DNA of 64,000 nt from Marinobacterium ramblicola (lineage in GTDB: Bacteria > Pseudomonadota > Gammaproteobacteria > Pseudomonadales > Balneatricaceae): positions 124,001-188,000 of the forward strand of contig NZ_JAHREP010000005.1 of NCBI RefSeq assembly GCF_019084545.1, in the 5' to 3' direction. The notes beneath the pieces are model-generated. The model ran no database searches. It had not been told where the DNA came from and was given only the letters and a program-made list of their open reading frames with translations. Of this stretch, positions 44,690-52,847 are shown piece after piece. Every line of letters begins with the position of its first letter. Position 1 is the stretch's first letter. Both the position numbers and the translations under genes were made by a program.

Positions 44690-45682
44690 GTGGAACTGGT
44701 GTGTCCTGCCGGGAGTTTTCCCGCTCTGAAGGCGGCTGTGGATAACGGCGCCGATGCCGTCTATTTCGGTTTCCGCGATAAGACCAACGCGCGCCAGTTT
44801 GCCGGTCTCAACTTCGACCGACGCAAGGCGGAGAAGGGGATAGATTACGCCCGCAGTCGTGGCGTCAAGGTGCTCTGCGCCATCAACACCTATCCCCAGC
44901 CCGAGGGCTGGAGTACCTGGAAGGCCGCGGTGGACATGGCTGCCGACCTGGGCGTCGATGCGCTGATCGCCGCCGATATGGGCGTGCTCGGTTACGCGGC
45001 CGACCACCATCCGGGGCTACGCCTGCATCTGTCGGTGCAGGGCTCGGCTACCAACTACGAGGCGCTGGAGTACTACCGCCAGCAGTTCGGCATTCAACGC
45101 GCGGTGCTGCCGCGGGTGCTGTCGCTGGCGCAGGTGGAGCATCTGGCTGCGCACACCGAGGTGGAGCTGGAGGTGTTTGCCTTCGGCAGCCTCTGCATCA
45201 TGGTCGAGGGGCGCTGCTACCTCTCCTCCTATCTCACCGACGAATCCCCCAACACCTGCGGCGCCTGCTCGCCGGCCAAGGCCGTACGCTGGCAGGAGAC
45301 CTCGCGCGGGCTGGAGTCACGCCTGAACGAGGTGTTGATCGATCGCTACAGCGACGGTGAAAAGGCTGGTTACCCCACCCTGTGCAAGGGGCGCTTCGAG
45401 GTGGAGGGCGACATCTACCACGCGATGGAGGAGCCCACCAGCCTCAACACCCTGGACTTGATTCCGGAACTGAAGCGGATCGGCATCCAGGCGGTCAAGA
45501 TCGAGGGGCGCCAGCGCAGCCCCGCCTATGTCTCCCAGGTGACCCGGATCTGGCGCGAGGCGCTCGACAGCGCTGCGCGGCCGGGCGAGTTCAAGGTACA
45601 ACCGCAGTGGGGCCAGGGGCTGGAGGCGCTGTCCGAGGGCAGCACTACCACCCTCGGTGCCTACCACCGCAGCTGGCAGTAA
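44690..45682 (+). CDS. ubiU: Oxygen-independent ubiquinone hydroxylation protein UbiU (U32 peptidase family)
   Basis: A 330-residue U32-family protein, usual length for UbiU. It starts [27 protein letters not shown], and the 4Fe-4S cysteines are visible in [25 protein letters not shown] and [11 protein letters not shown]. With UbiV it forms the iron-sulfur complex that hydroxylates ubiquinone precursors without O2. It is followed ten bases later by ubiV, and ubiT lies nearby, completing the ubiTUV set. GGAGG-like sequence precedes the ATG, and an FNR-type box lies upstream. Confidence 0.94.
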   Translation: MELVCPAGSFPALKAAVDNGADAVYFGFRDKTNARQFAGLNFDRRKAEKGIDYARSRGVKVLCAINTYPQPEGWSTWKAAVDMAADLGVDALIAADMGVLGYAADHHPGLRLHLSVQGSATNYEALEYYRQQFGIQRAVLPRVLSLAQVEHLAAHTEVELEVFAFGSLCIMVEGRCYLSSYLTDESPNTCGACSPAKAVRWQETSRGLESRLNEVLIDRYSDGEKAGYPTLCKGRFEVEGDIYHAMEEPTSLNTLDLIPELKRIGIQAVKIEGRQRSPAYVSQVTRIWREALDSAARPGEFKVQPQWGQGLEALSEGSTTTLGAYHRSWQ

Positions 45683-45692
45683 GGGGAGTGAG

Positions 45693-46589
45693 ATGGAACA
45701 GTCACCGAAACTGACCCTGGGGCCGCTGCTCTACTTCTGGCCCAAGCAGGATGTGTATAACTTCTATGCCGAGATGGCGGAACTACCGCTGGATACTGTC
45801 TACCTTGGCGAGACGGTCTGCTCCAAGCGGCGCCAGCTCAGGCTCGACGACTGGATCGAGATCGGCCGCGACCTGCGCGCCTGCGGCAAGCAGGTGGTGC
45901 TCTCCGGTCTGGCGCTGCTGGAGGCAGAGTCGGAACTGAAGATGCTACGCCGCATCTGCGCCAACGGCGAGTTCCGCGTCGAGGCCAACGATATGGCCGC
46001 GGTGCAGCTGTTGAGCGACCAGGGGGTGGAGTTCGTCACCGGCCCGTCGATCAATATCTACAACCTGAACACGCTCAAGCGACTCTACAACAGCGGCATG
46101 CGGCGCTGGGTGATGCCGGTGGAGCTGTCGGCGCAGACGCTGGAGCAGTTGCTGCAGCAGGCGGCGCAGGATGGTGGTCTGCCGGAGCTGGAGACCGAGG
46201 TGTTCGGCTACGGCTGTCTGCCGCTGGCCTATGCCGCGCGCTGCTTCACCGCCCGCTACCGCAACCTGCCCAAGGACAACTGCAACTTCTGCTGCATCGA
46301 GTATCCGGACGGCATCCCCGTGCGCTCGCAGGAGGGCAAGGAGTTGTTCACGATGAACGGCATCCAGACCCTGTCCGGCGAACACTACAACCTGGAGCAC
46401 GAGCTGGACGCCATGCGGCAGATGGGCGTGAATCGGGTGCGCCTGAGTCCGCAGCGTCAGGGGATGGTCGAGGTGGTCGAACGTTTTGCCCGGCGCCTGA
46501 ACGGCGAACAGTCAGAGTCGATTCCCTTGCTTAGGGTGGGGCAGTGCAATGGCTACTGGTATGGGCTGCCCGGGATGGATCGGGTGTGA
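45693..46589 (+). CDS. ubiV: Oxygen-independent ubiquinone hydroxylation protein UbiV (U32 peptidase family)
   Basis: A 298-residue partner of UbiU. The iron-sulfur cysteines are in [24 protein letters not shown] and [15 protein letters not shown]. UbiU and UbiV act together in anaerobic ubiquinone synthesis, using prephenate-derived rather than O2-derived hydroxyl groups. I placed the start at 45693 (AGGGGAG upstream); the earlier in-frame start at 45657 lies inside ubiU. Intact and of normal length. Confidence 0.94.
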   Translation: MEQSPKLTLGPLLYFWPKQDVYNFYAEMAELPLDTVYLGETVCSKRRQLRLDDWIEIGRDLRACGKQVVLSGLALLEAESELKMLRRICANGEFRVEANDMAAVQLLSDQGVEFVTGPSINIYNLNTLKRLYNSGMRRWVMPVELSAQTLEQLLQQAAQDGGLPELETEVFGYGCLPLAYAARCFTARYRNLPKDNCNFCCIEYPDGIPVRSQEGKELFTMNGIQTLSGEHYNLEHELDAMRQMGVNRVRLSPQRQGMVEVVERFARRLNGEQSESIPLLRVGQCNGYWYGLPGMDRV

Positions 46590-46704
46590 TTGCCGTCTCG
46601 GAAATTTCTGACCAAAAAAGGAGGTTTTTACCGGTATCGATCAGGTTCTGATTTTGCTAAGTTAAACGCCTGTTTGTCTGTGCGTCCAAGGGGAAGGAGT
46701 ACGC

Positions 46705-47244
46705 ATGACGGGGCGTTGGTCGCTGCGGTATCCCTCGGTAAGTAAGGTGCGTGTCATTGGACCGGCATTTTTGCTGTGCTGGGCGCTTTTTAGTGCCGAG
46801 GTCAGCACGGCCGATGCCGTGGCAGGCGTTCCGGCGGTCGAGCAGCCACGGGATGAGACGCAACAAAGGCTGGAGCAACTGCATGAACGGATACAGCGGG
46901 CGGCCGCGACCATCGAAGAGCAGCAGCAACAGCTAAGCGCCAACAGAAACCGAATCGCACTGATAAGGGGCAAGCTGAAAAGCCTGGAAGCATCGATCGA
47001 TAACGGGCTAATCGGGCAAAACTATGTCGATGCTCTTCTCAGTGAGATAGAGCAACTGGAAGCGCTCAGCGAAGAAATGGAAGAGAGTATCGCTCAGGCC
47101 AAGTGGAGCGTCGCCGAATACGCGCTGGAACAATCCCGCCTGGAGTCCGATCGGCGCCGAATCACGTCGTCCGAACCGGCAGACCCTGGTCAGCCCCGCT
47201 CATCCCTGCATACGCCGGATAATCCGCAAACCCCGCTGAAATAG
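46705..47244 (+). CDS. Exported coiled-coil protein of unknown function
   Basis: A 179-residue protein with an N-terminal hydrophobic segment (IGPAFLLCWALFSAEVSTADA, signal-peptide-like) followed by a long heptad-rich coiled coil (about residues 50-150: QRLEQLHERIQRAAATIEEQ, IRGKLKSLEASI, LLSEIEQLEALSEEMEESIA). No family recognised. Its last ~45 bases overlap the end of ubiT on the opposite strand, so the tail could be a little shorter or longer than drawn. It is probably a periplasmic or envelope protein. Confidence 0.6.
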   Translation: MTGRWSLRYPSVSKVRVIGPAFLLCWALFSAEVSTADAVAGVPAVEQPRDETQQRLEQLHERIQRAAATIEEQQQQLSANRNRIALIRGKLKSLEASIDNGLIGQNYVDALLSEIEQLEALSEEMEESIAQAKWSVAEYALEQSRLESDRRRITSSEPADPGQPRSSLHTPDNPQTPLK

Positions 47245-47706
47245 CGGCGGCATCTCGCTCCAGTCCACACTGTCGAGCAGATTTTTCACCGCCAGCCCCA
47301 GTTCCGTATCGCCCTCAATCGACAGGCGGCGCTGAAAGAACAGCGTATCCGGATCCTCCTCCAGCGTCGCCAGGCGAATAAACTCGCGCGAATCGCCGCG
47401 AATCCAGGCGTCGGGACTCCTGTTGGAGCCGCTGGTCGGTTCCACCCTGAGTCGCCCGTCTCGATAGCCGAACGCCAGCCGTATTCCCAGATCCCTCACC
47501 TCCAGCCCCAGCTGGCGCTGCGCCATAAACTCGAACTCCTCATCCTCCAGTTGCTGCTGGAATAACCGGTTTAACAGCCGTTCCAGCACCATCCCCTTGG
47601 CCCGGAACGGGAGATGCGGTTCGGCCTTGCTGACCAGCTTAGGCAGGTTGGTAGACAGTCTGGGCAGTAAGCGCAGGGGCAGAGGAGGGCGGGGCAGAAA
47701 GATCAT
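47200..47706 (-). CDS. ubiT: Ubiquinone biosynthesis accessory protein UbiT (SCP2 domain)
   Basis: A 168-residue SCP2-domain protein matching UbiT, the lipid carrier of the anaerobic ubiquinone pathway. The SCP2 core shows LGLEVRDLGIRLAFGYRDGRLRV, SPDAWIRGDSREFIRLATLEEDPDTLFFQRRLSIEGDTELGL and NLLDSVDW. It is divergent from nrdD and convergent with the coiled-coil gene. The FNR-type box at 47761 is placed to serve both ubiT and nrdD. Length is typical. Confidence 0.9.
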   Translation of the reverse strand: MIFLPRPPLPLRLLPRLSTNLPKLVSKAEPHLPFRAKGMVLERLLNRLFQQQLEDEEFEFMAQRQLGLEVRDLGIRLAFGYRDGRLRVEPTSGSNRSPDAWIRGDSREFIRLATLEEDPDTLFFQRRLSIEGDTELGLAVKNLLDSVDWSEMPPLFQRGLRIIRRMQG

Positions 47707-47760
47707 ACTGAAGCTCCTGATAGGGTTGCCTGATACTAGGCGAAAATTTTTTTTCGGCCC

Positions 47761-47774
47761 TTGATGTCAGTCAA
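47761..47774. promoter_or_regulatory. FNR/Anr-type box between ubiT and nrdD
   Basis: TTGATGTCAGTCAA matches TTGAT-N4-ATCAA with one mismatch. It lies 55 bases from the ubiT start and 87 from the nrdD start, in the divergent promoter region. Confidence 0.65.
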
Positions 47775-47803
47775 TGTCTGAGTGCGGTGCTGCTGTCGAT
47801 AAT

Positions 47804-47819
47804 GGTCTATATGTTGTGG
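47804..47819. promoter_or_regulatory. NrdR box 1 upstream of nrdD
   Basis: GGTCTATATGTTGTGG is a partial match to the NrdR consensus (ACACWATATWTWGTGT). Its centre is exactly 32 bases from that of the second box, the three-turn spacing usual for tandem NrdR boxes. Confidence 0.6.
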
Positions 47820-47835
47820 TGAGCGATTAAAAATA

Positions 47836-47851
47836 ACACTACATATAGTGT
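47836..47851. promoter_or_regulatory. NrdR box 2 upstream of nrdD
   Basis: ACACTACATATAGTGT is a near-perfect NrdR palindrome ending nine bases before the nrdD ATG. NrdR represses ribonucleotide reductase operons when dATP is high. Confidence 0.8.
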
Positions 47852-47860
47852 GAGGCGGCA

Positions 47861-49588
47861 ATGGAACGATATGCGAACGTAGAGGTAAGGAGCACGGTCG
47901 ACGAGTACCTGGAGCGCAGCGACTGGCGGGTCAACGCCAACGCCAACCAGGGCTACTCGCTGGGCGGGTTGATCCTGAATGTGTCCGGCAAGGTGATCGC
48001 CAACTACTGGCTCAACGAGGTCTATACCCCGCTGATCGGTCTCGCGCACCGCGAGGGCGATCTGCATATCCATGATCTGGACATGCTCTCCGGCTACTGC
48101 GCCGGTTGGTCGCTGCGCACCCTGCTGTTCGAGGGGCTCAACGGCATTCCCGGGCGGCTCGAGAGCGGCGCGCCCAAGCATCTGTCCAGCGCCGTGGGCC
48201 AGATCGTCAACTTCCTCGGCACGCTGCAGAACGAGTGGGCCGGCGCCCAGGCGTTCAGCTCCTTCGATACCTATCTGGCGCCTTTCATCCGCAAGGACAA
48301 CCTGACCTACGAGCAGGTGCTGCAGTGCATGCAGGAGCTGATCTACAACCTCAACGTGCCCTCGCGCTGGGGCACCCAGACCCCGTTCACCAACCTGACC
48401 TTCGACTGGCACTGCCCGGACGACCTGAAGGAGCAGGTGCCGGTGATCGCGGGTGAAGAGATGCCGTTCAGCTACGGCGATCTGCAGGCCGAGATGGATA
48501 TGATCAACCGCGCCTACCTGGAGGTGATGGACGCTGGCGATGCCAAAGGGCGGGTGTTCACCTTCCCGATCCCGACCTACAACATCACCAAGGATTTCGA
48601 CTGGGACAGCGCCAACGCCTATCGGCTGTTCCAGCTCACCGCCAAGTACGGCCTGCCCTACTTCCAGAACTTCATCCGCTCCGACCTGGAGCCGAACATG
48701 GTGCGCTCCATGTGCTGCCGCCTACAGCTGGATCTGCGCGAGCTGCTCAAGCGCGGCAACGGCCTGTTTGGTTCCGCCGAGCAGACCGGTTCGATCGGTG
48801 TGGTCACCATCAACTGCGCCCGGCTGGGCTACCTCTACCGGGGGGATTGGGAGGGGCTGTACGAGCGGATCGACCATTTGCTGATTCTGGCCAAGGAATC
48901 GCTGGAGCTGAAGCGCCGTCGCATCCAGCAACTGATGGACGAGGGGTTGTTCCCCTACACCAAGCGCTACCTGGGCACGCTGCGCAACCACTTTTCCACC
49001 ATCGGCGTGAACGGTATCAACGAGATGCTGCGCAACTTCAGCGACGACCGCATCGACATCTCCTTTGACGAGGGGCAGGCGCAGGCGCTGAGGCTGCTCA
49101 ACCATATTAATGAGCGGCTGACCCAGTTCCAGGAGCAGACCGGCCATCTGTACAACCTGGAAGCAACACCGGCTGAGGGCACAACCTACCGCTTCGCTCG
49201 TGAGGATCAAAAGCGCTGGCCCGATATCCTCCAGGCCGGTACCCGTGAGCACCCCTACTACACCAACTCCAGCCAACTGCCGGTGGGTTTTACCGATGAC
49301 CCCTTCCTGGCGCTGGAGAAGCAGGATGCACTGCAGACCCGCTACACCGGCGGCACCGTGCTGCACCTGTACATGCGCGAGCGGATCTCCAGCGTACGCG
49401 CCTGCAAACAGATGGTGAAACAGGCACTGAGCAACTTCGCGCTGCCCTATATCACCATCACCCCGACCTTCTCCATCTGTCCGCACCACGGCTATCTGGC
49501 CGGGGAGCACGAATACTGTCCGCGCTGCGACGAAGAGCGTCTGCAGCAGAAACTCACACAGAATCAACAAGCACCCGCCTGCGCCTGA
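47861..49588 (+). CDS. nrdD: Class III anaerobic ribonucleotide reductase, large part lacking ATP-cone and glycyl-radical domain
   Basis: A 575-residue NrdD core. Recognisable parts are NANANQGYSLGGLILNVSGKV, GDLHIHDLDMLSGYCAGWSL, WGTQTPFTNLTFDW, GVVTINCARLGYLYRG (active-site cysteine region) and the zinc-binding end CPHHGYLAGEHEYCPRCDEE. It begins where the core of other NrdDs begins, so the ~90-residue ATP-cone is absent. It stops right after the zinc site, so the RVxGY glycyl-radical segment is missing from this chain. That segment is encoded as a separate 49-residue gene 44 bases downstream. NrdR and FNR-type boxes lie upstream. Function: dNTP synthesis without oxygen. Confidence 0.93.
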   Translation: MERYANVEVRSTVDEYLERSDWRVNANANQGYSLGGLILNVSGKVIANYWLNEVYTPLIGLAHREGDLHIHDLDMLSGYCAGWSLRTLLFEGLNGIPGRLESGAPKHLSSAVGQIVNFLGTLQNEWAGAQAFSSFDTYLAPFIRKDNLTYEQVLQCMQELIYNLNVPSRWGTQTPFTNLTFDWHCPDDLKEQVPVIAGEEMPFSYGDLQAEMDMINRAYLEVMDAGDAKGRVFTFPIPTYNITKDFDWDSANAYRLFQLTAKYGLPYFQNFIRSDLEPNMVRSMCCRLQLDLRELLKRGNGLFGSAEQTGSIGVVTINCARLGYLYRGDWEGLYERIDHLLILAKESLELKRRRIQQLMDEGLFPYTKRYLGTLRNHFSTIGVNGINEMLRNFSDDRIDISFDEGQAQALRLLNHINERLTQFQEQTGHLYNLEATPAEGTTYRFAREDQKRWPDILQAGTREHPYYTNSSQLPVGFTDDPFLALEKQDALQTRYTGGTVLHLYMRERISSVRACKQMVKQALSNFALPYITITPTFSICPHHGYLAGEHEYCPRCDEERLQQKLTQNQQAPACA

Positions 49589-49632
49589 TCGGGCGTGGGC
49601 AACCAAACCAAGCAAAACCAAGGAGAGTCATC

Positions 49633-49782
49633 ATGAACGCAGCCCAACTACTGAAACCGGAAGAGCGTCAGCGTTGCGAGGTCTGGACCCGGGTCATGGG
49701 TTACCACCGGCCGGTGTCCCAGTTCAATGCCGGCAAGCGCTCGGAGCACCAGGAGCGCCGCCACTTCGTCGAGAAAGTGTGA
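49633..49782 (+). CDS. Separate glycyl-radical subunit of the class III ribonucleotide reductase
   Basis: A 49-residue gene starting MNAAQLLKPEERQRCEVW and continuing TRVMGYHRPVSQFNAGKRSE. RVMGY (residues 20-24) with Gly23 is the glycyl-radical motif that normally ends NrdD, and the FNAGK...ER..F tail also matches the NrdD C-terminus. AAGGAGAG lies upstream of the ATG and the stop overlaps the nrdG start (TGATG), so it is a real translated gene. It must dock onto the truncated NrdD core, and NrdG would form the radical on Gly23. A split arrangement like this is uncommon. Confidence 0.88.
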   Translation: MNAAQLLKPEERQRCEVWTRVMGYHRPVSQFNAGKRSEHQERRHFVEKV

Positions 49783-50504
49783 TGCAAAAGCGGTTGCGCA
49801 TACCGGAGGAACTGCGGGTCAGCGGCATGACGCCGCTGACCACCATCGACTTCCCGGACCACCTGGCCTGTGTGCTCTATACCCAAGGTTGCCCGCTGCG
49901 TTGCCGTTACTGTCACAACCCCCAGCTGATCCCCTTTGGCGATCAGCCTGGGTCGATCTCCTGGCCGGAAATTGAAGAGTTCCTGCACAGGCGTCAGGGT
50001 CTGCTCGAAGCCGTGGTGTTCAGCGGCGGAGAGCCGACCCTGCAACCCGCCCTGGCCGCGGCGATGGCCGCGGTCAGGGAGCTGGGTTTCAAGGTCGGCC
50101 TGCACACAGCCGGGGTCAGCCCCGAGCGCTTGGCGCAGCTGTTGCCGTTGGTCGACTGGGTCGGCCTCGATGTCAAAGCCCCCTACCAGCGTTATCCACA
50201 GGTCACCGGTCGCAACCACCAGGCGCAGCAGAACCGCAACAGCCTGGAGTTGCTGCTTGACTCCGGCATCCCGTTCGAATGCCGCACCACGGTCGACTGG
50301 CGCCTGTTCCCCCCCGACGAGCTGCACGATCTGGCTTGCCAACTGGCCGATCTGGGCGTTGAACATTACGCCGTACAGATCAATCAGGCCCGCAACTGCC
50401 TCGACCCCGCATTGGAGCAGATGGTCACGCTGCCGACCGAACAGCTGGCGAACCTGCGCGACAGGCTGGACGAGCTGTTTCCGGTGTTCGTGTGGCGGGA
50501 GTAG
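49782..50504 (+). CDS. nrdG: Anaerobic ribonucleotide reductase-activating radical SAM enzyme
   Basis: A 240-residue radical SAM protein. The cluster motif is CPLRCRYCHNPQ (CxxxCxxC) near residues 36-44, followed by FSGGEPTLQ (the GGE SAM-binding motif). It reduces SAM to a deoxyadenosyl radical that abstracts hydrogen from the glycine of the reductase. It belongs to the ~230-residue NrdG group found outside enterobacteria (opening MTPLTTIDFPDHLACVLYTQGC). The start at 49782 overlaps the small glycyl-radical gene; a longer reading from 49674 runs through it. Confidence 0.92.
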   Translation: MQKRLRIPEELRVSGMTPLTTIDFPDHLACVLYTQGCPLRCRYCHNPQLIPFGDQPGSISWPEIEEFLHRRQGLLEAVVFSGGEPTLQPALAAAMAAVRELGFKVGLHTAGVSPERLAQLLPLVDWVGLDVKAPYQRYPQVTGRNHQAQQNRNSLELLLDSGIPFECRTTVDWRLFPPDELHDLACQLADLGVEHYAVQINQARNCLDPALEQMVTLPTEQLANLRDRLDELFPVFVWRE

Positions 50505-50646
50505 CGTCGCATCACGCGAGCCCATTTGGCTGGCGGGAGCCGCCCCCATACCCGCCCTGCTCTCCACTACTGACAGAGTCTGACAGTGGCGCCTTCTAGA
50601 CTTCGTACCTGTGCATATCGCACGGAACATTCGTAGAGGAACCACT

Positions 50647-50955
50647 ATGAGCAAGTGTATTGAAGCCGTGACTTTTAAGCTTAATGCAGGGAGTGACCTG
50701 TCCGCTTTTATCGATGCAAACGGGAAAGTGAACGCCTGGGCGCGCGAGCAGCCGGGATTTTTGACCCGCGACCTGTCCCAACTGGAAGATGACACCTGGC
50801 TGGATGTTGTCTACTGGGCCACGATGAGCGACGCTAAGCGGGCCGGTGAGACCTTTATGAGCGCGCTGGGCGATAGCGCATTCATGTCGATGATCGATCC
50901 GGCCTCGGTCAAGATGTCCCACGGCGAACTGCGCGTCGCCATCAAGTCGGAATGA
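50647..50955 (+). CDS. Small ABM-like (dimeric alpha/beta barrel) protein
   Basis: A 102-residue protein resembling the antibiotic-biosynthesis-monooxygenase fold group: CIEAVTFKLNAGSDLSAFID, AWAREQPGFLTRDLSQLEDD, TWLDVVYWATMSDAKRAGETFM. Members may be cofactor-free oxygenases or simple binding proteins; no function can be set. I placed the start at 50647; an earlier in-frame codon at 50611 is possible. It is followed two bases later by the WYL regulator, probably a two-gene operon. Confidence 0.75.
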   Translation: MSKCIEAVTFKLNAGSDLSAFIDANGKVNAWAREQPGFLTRDLSQLEDDTWLDVVYWATMSDAKRAGETFMSALGDSAFMSMIDPASVKMSHGELRVAIKSE

Positions 50956-50956
50956 T

Positions 50957-51652
50957 ATGAGTAAAGCGGAGCGTCTGTTCAATCTCTATACCCTGCTGCG
51001 TGCCCGACGGACCGCAATAACGGCAGACGCCATTGCGTCCGCGCTGGAGGTCAGCGTACGCACCGTGTACCGGGATGTGCAGGCGCTTACGCTGTCCGGC
51101 GTGCCGATCGAGGGCGAGCCGGGTGTCGGCTATCTGCTGCGCCCCGGCTACGAGCTGCCACCATTGATGTTCAACGCCGAGGAGGTGCTGTCGCTGATGG
51201 TGGGGATCCGCATGGTGCGCGCGTTTACCGATCCCGATCTCGCCAGGGCGGCGCAACAGGCGGAACAGAAGATAACCTCCGTGCTGACGGAGCCGCTCAA
51301 GGCGCGTGCCGAAAACCAGCCCTACCGTATACCGGTGCTTGCCCAGGACGATGAACTCAGAGAGGTGCATCGCACCCTGCGCGTCGCCTGCGAAGCGCAG
51401 CGCAAGGTACGTGCGCTCTATGTCGATGAGCAGCGGAACAGGACGGAGCGGGTGTTATAGCCGCTGGGGATCATCGGCTGGACAGGCCGCTGGACCCTGC
51501 TTGCCTGGTGCGAAACAAGGCAAGATTATCGCAACTTCCGTTTCGACCGCTTTGAGGCGCTTAGATGCCTGAACGAGCGCTTCGAAACCACTCCGGATAT
51601 CGGCATCGGTCATTTCTTCGAGACCGTCATCGGCGTTCCGGACCACCGCTGA
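50957..51652 (+). pseudogene. YafY-type WYL regulator interrupted by an in-frame amber codon
   Basis: The reading frame encodes a full-length (~231-residue) HTH_11-WYL regulator. The N-terminal helix-turn-helix (AITADAIASALEVSVRTVYRDVQAL) and linker run to ERVL. Then a TAG at 51458-51460 interrupts, and the same frame continues PLGIIGWTGRWTLLAWCE, RQDYRNFRFDRFEALRCLNE to TGA at 51650-51652. Relatives usually have Trp or Arg at the stop position (RVLWPLG...), so a single TGG to TAG change would explain it. The gene is either recently inactivated or read through. Upstream neighbour: the ABM-like gene, a likely target. Confidence 0.8.
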
Positions 51653-51678
51653 TGCCGATGCAAACGAGGATCCCGCCG

Positions 51679-51984
51679 ATGACGAAAAAACCGAGACTCA
51701 GGGATTTAAACGGGTTGGGGCCAAAATCCGAGGCATGGTTGTGTGAGGTCGGCATCGATACGCCGGAGCGGTTAAGAGAGACCGGAGCCGTCGCCGCCTT
51801 CGTTAAACTGCAGCAGGAGTGCAGCGTTAAACCCAGCATGAACTTTCTGTATGCACTGGTCGGTGCATTGGAGGATCGGCATTGGACGGCGATAGCCCGG
51901 ACGGAAAAAGGACGCCTGCTTACGGAGCTGGATGGTTATTGTGAACTGCAGCGGATAATGGCTGAGCAGGACTCCGGCTCTTAG
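51679..51984 (+). CDS. TfoX C-terminal domain protein
   Basis: A 101-residue stand-alone TfoX_C domain. LRDLNGLGPKSEAWLCEVGIDTPERLRETGAVAAFVKLQ is the conserved helix-hairpin-helix-like start, and NFLYALVGALEDRHWTAI the second half. Such proteins are small, possibly DNA- or protein-binding, of unclear role; full TfoX is a competence regulator. I chose the ATG at 51679 (GAGGATC upstream). An ATG at 51652 overlapping the previous stop would add nine residues. The 3' end overlaps the convergent GST gene by 65 bases. Confidence 0.78.
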   Translation: MTKKPRLRDLNGLGPKSEAWLCEVGIDTPERLRETGAVAAFVKLQQECSVKPSMNFLYALVGALEDRHWTAIARTEKGRLLTELDGYCELQRIMAEQDSGS

Positions 51985-52687
51985 CCTGCAGCAACCGGGC
52001 GAGCCAACTGTTCCGAGCTTCCACGAACGCGATCAGCGTCTGTGGATAATCGGCACCGACCGCCTGCCTGACCGACTCTCTCTCCCGCAGCGACTGCCGC
52101 CAGTACCGGACGTTGGGCAGCCCATCGAAGATCCCTAGATCGGTCACCGACTCGAACACATCGAAATAGCGGAATATCGGCCCGAACACCGCATCGACCA
52201 GACCGAACTCCGTGCCGGTGAAGTAGGGCGTGACAACGACCGGTTCCAACCGTTGAAAACTCTCCCTCAACGTCGTTCGCACGTCATCGAACCCTGTTTC
52301 GTCATTCACGCTGTAAAGCCGGGCGATCTGGTTCAGGATAGCCGAACCGAACTCGATCCAGGCGCGATGGCGAGCCCGCTCCAGCGGATCCTGCGGCAGC
52401 AGTGGCGTCTCGGTGGTCTCATCCAGATACTCGCAGATCACCGCGGACTCGAACAGCGTGTGCCGATTATCGATCTGCAGCAGCGGCACTTTGCCGGTGG
52501 GCGAGATCTCCCGGAACCACTCCGGCTTGGCCGCCAGATCGATATCGGTACGGGCGTAGGGCACGCCCTTTTCGATCAGCGTAATCACCGAGCGCTGCAC
52601 ATAGGGGCAGAGCTTATGGCTGATCAGATGCAGATGTGACACGCGGTGGATGGCCGGTGCCGGACGGGGGCTGGCTGCGATATTCAT
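51920..52687 (-). CDS. Glutathione S-transferase family protein
   Basis: A 255-residue GST. The thioredoxin-like N-terminal domain (~20-95) has ISHKLCPYVQRSVITLIEKGVPY with a catalytic-type cysteine and the cis-proline SPTGKVPLLQID, then ESAVICEYLDET. The C-terminal helical domain is ~105-220. This cysteine-bearing type resembles omega or stringent-starvation-like GSTs that reduce or conjugate electrophiles. It is divergent from the LysR gene at 52848, with a 160-base gap, so that regulator probably controls it. Its C-terminal end overlaps the TfoX_C gene on the other strand. Confidence 0.88.
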   Translation of the reverse strand: MNIAASPRPAPAIHRVSHLHLISHKLCPYVQRSVITLIEKGVPYARTDIDLAAKPEWFREISPTGKVPLLQIDNRHTLFESAVICEYLDETTETPLLPQDPLERARHRAWIEFGSAILNQIARLYSVNDETGFDDVRTTLRESFQRLEPVVVTPYFTGTEFGLVDAVFGPIFRYFDVFESVTDLGIFDGLPNVRYWRQSLRERESVRQAVGADYPQTLIAFVEARNSWLARLLQAKSRSPAQPLSAAVHNNHPAP

Positions 52688-52847
52688 GACGATTCCTCCT
52701 CATTGCCTGATGGAGGTAGTATTGTGTTTGCGTATCTGCGCGTAAATTGCGAATTTAAGCAATCTATATTTGCATAGATGCAAATCGTGGTAACGGGACA
52801 TAAGGCGCAGACGCAGGGTGCAAGGTGAACAGCGTAACGGGGGATAA

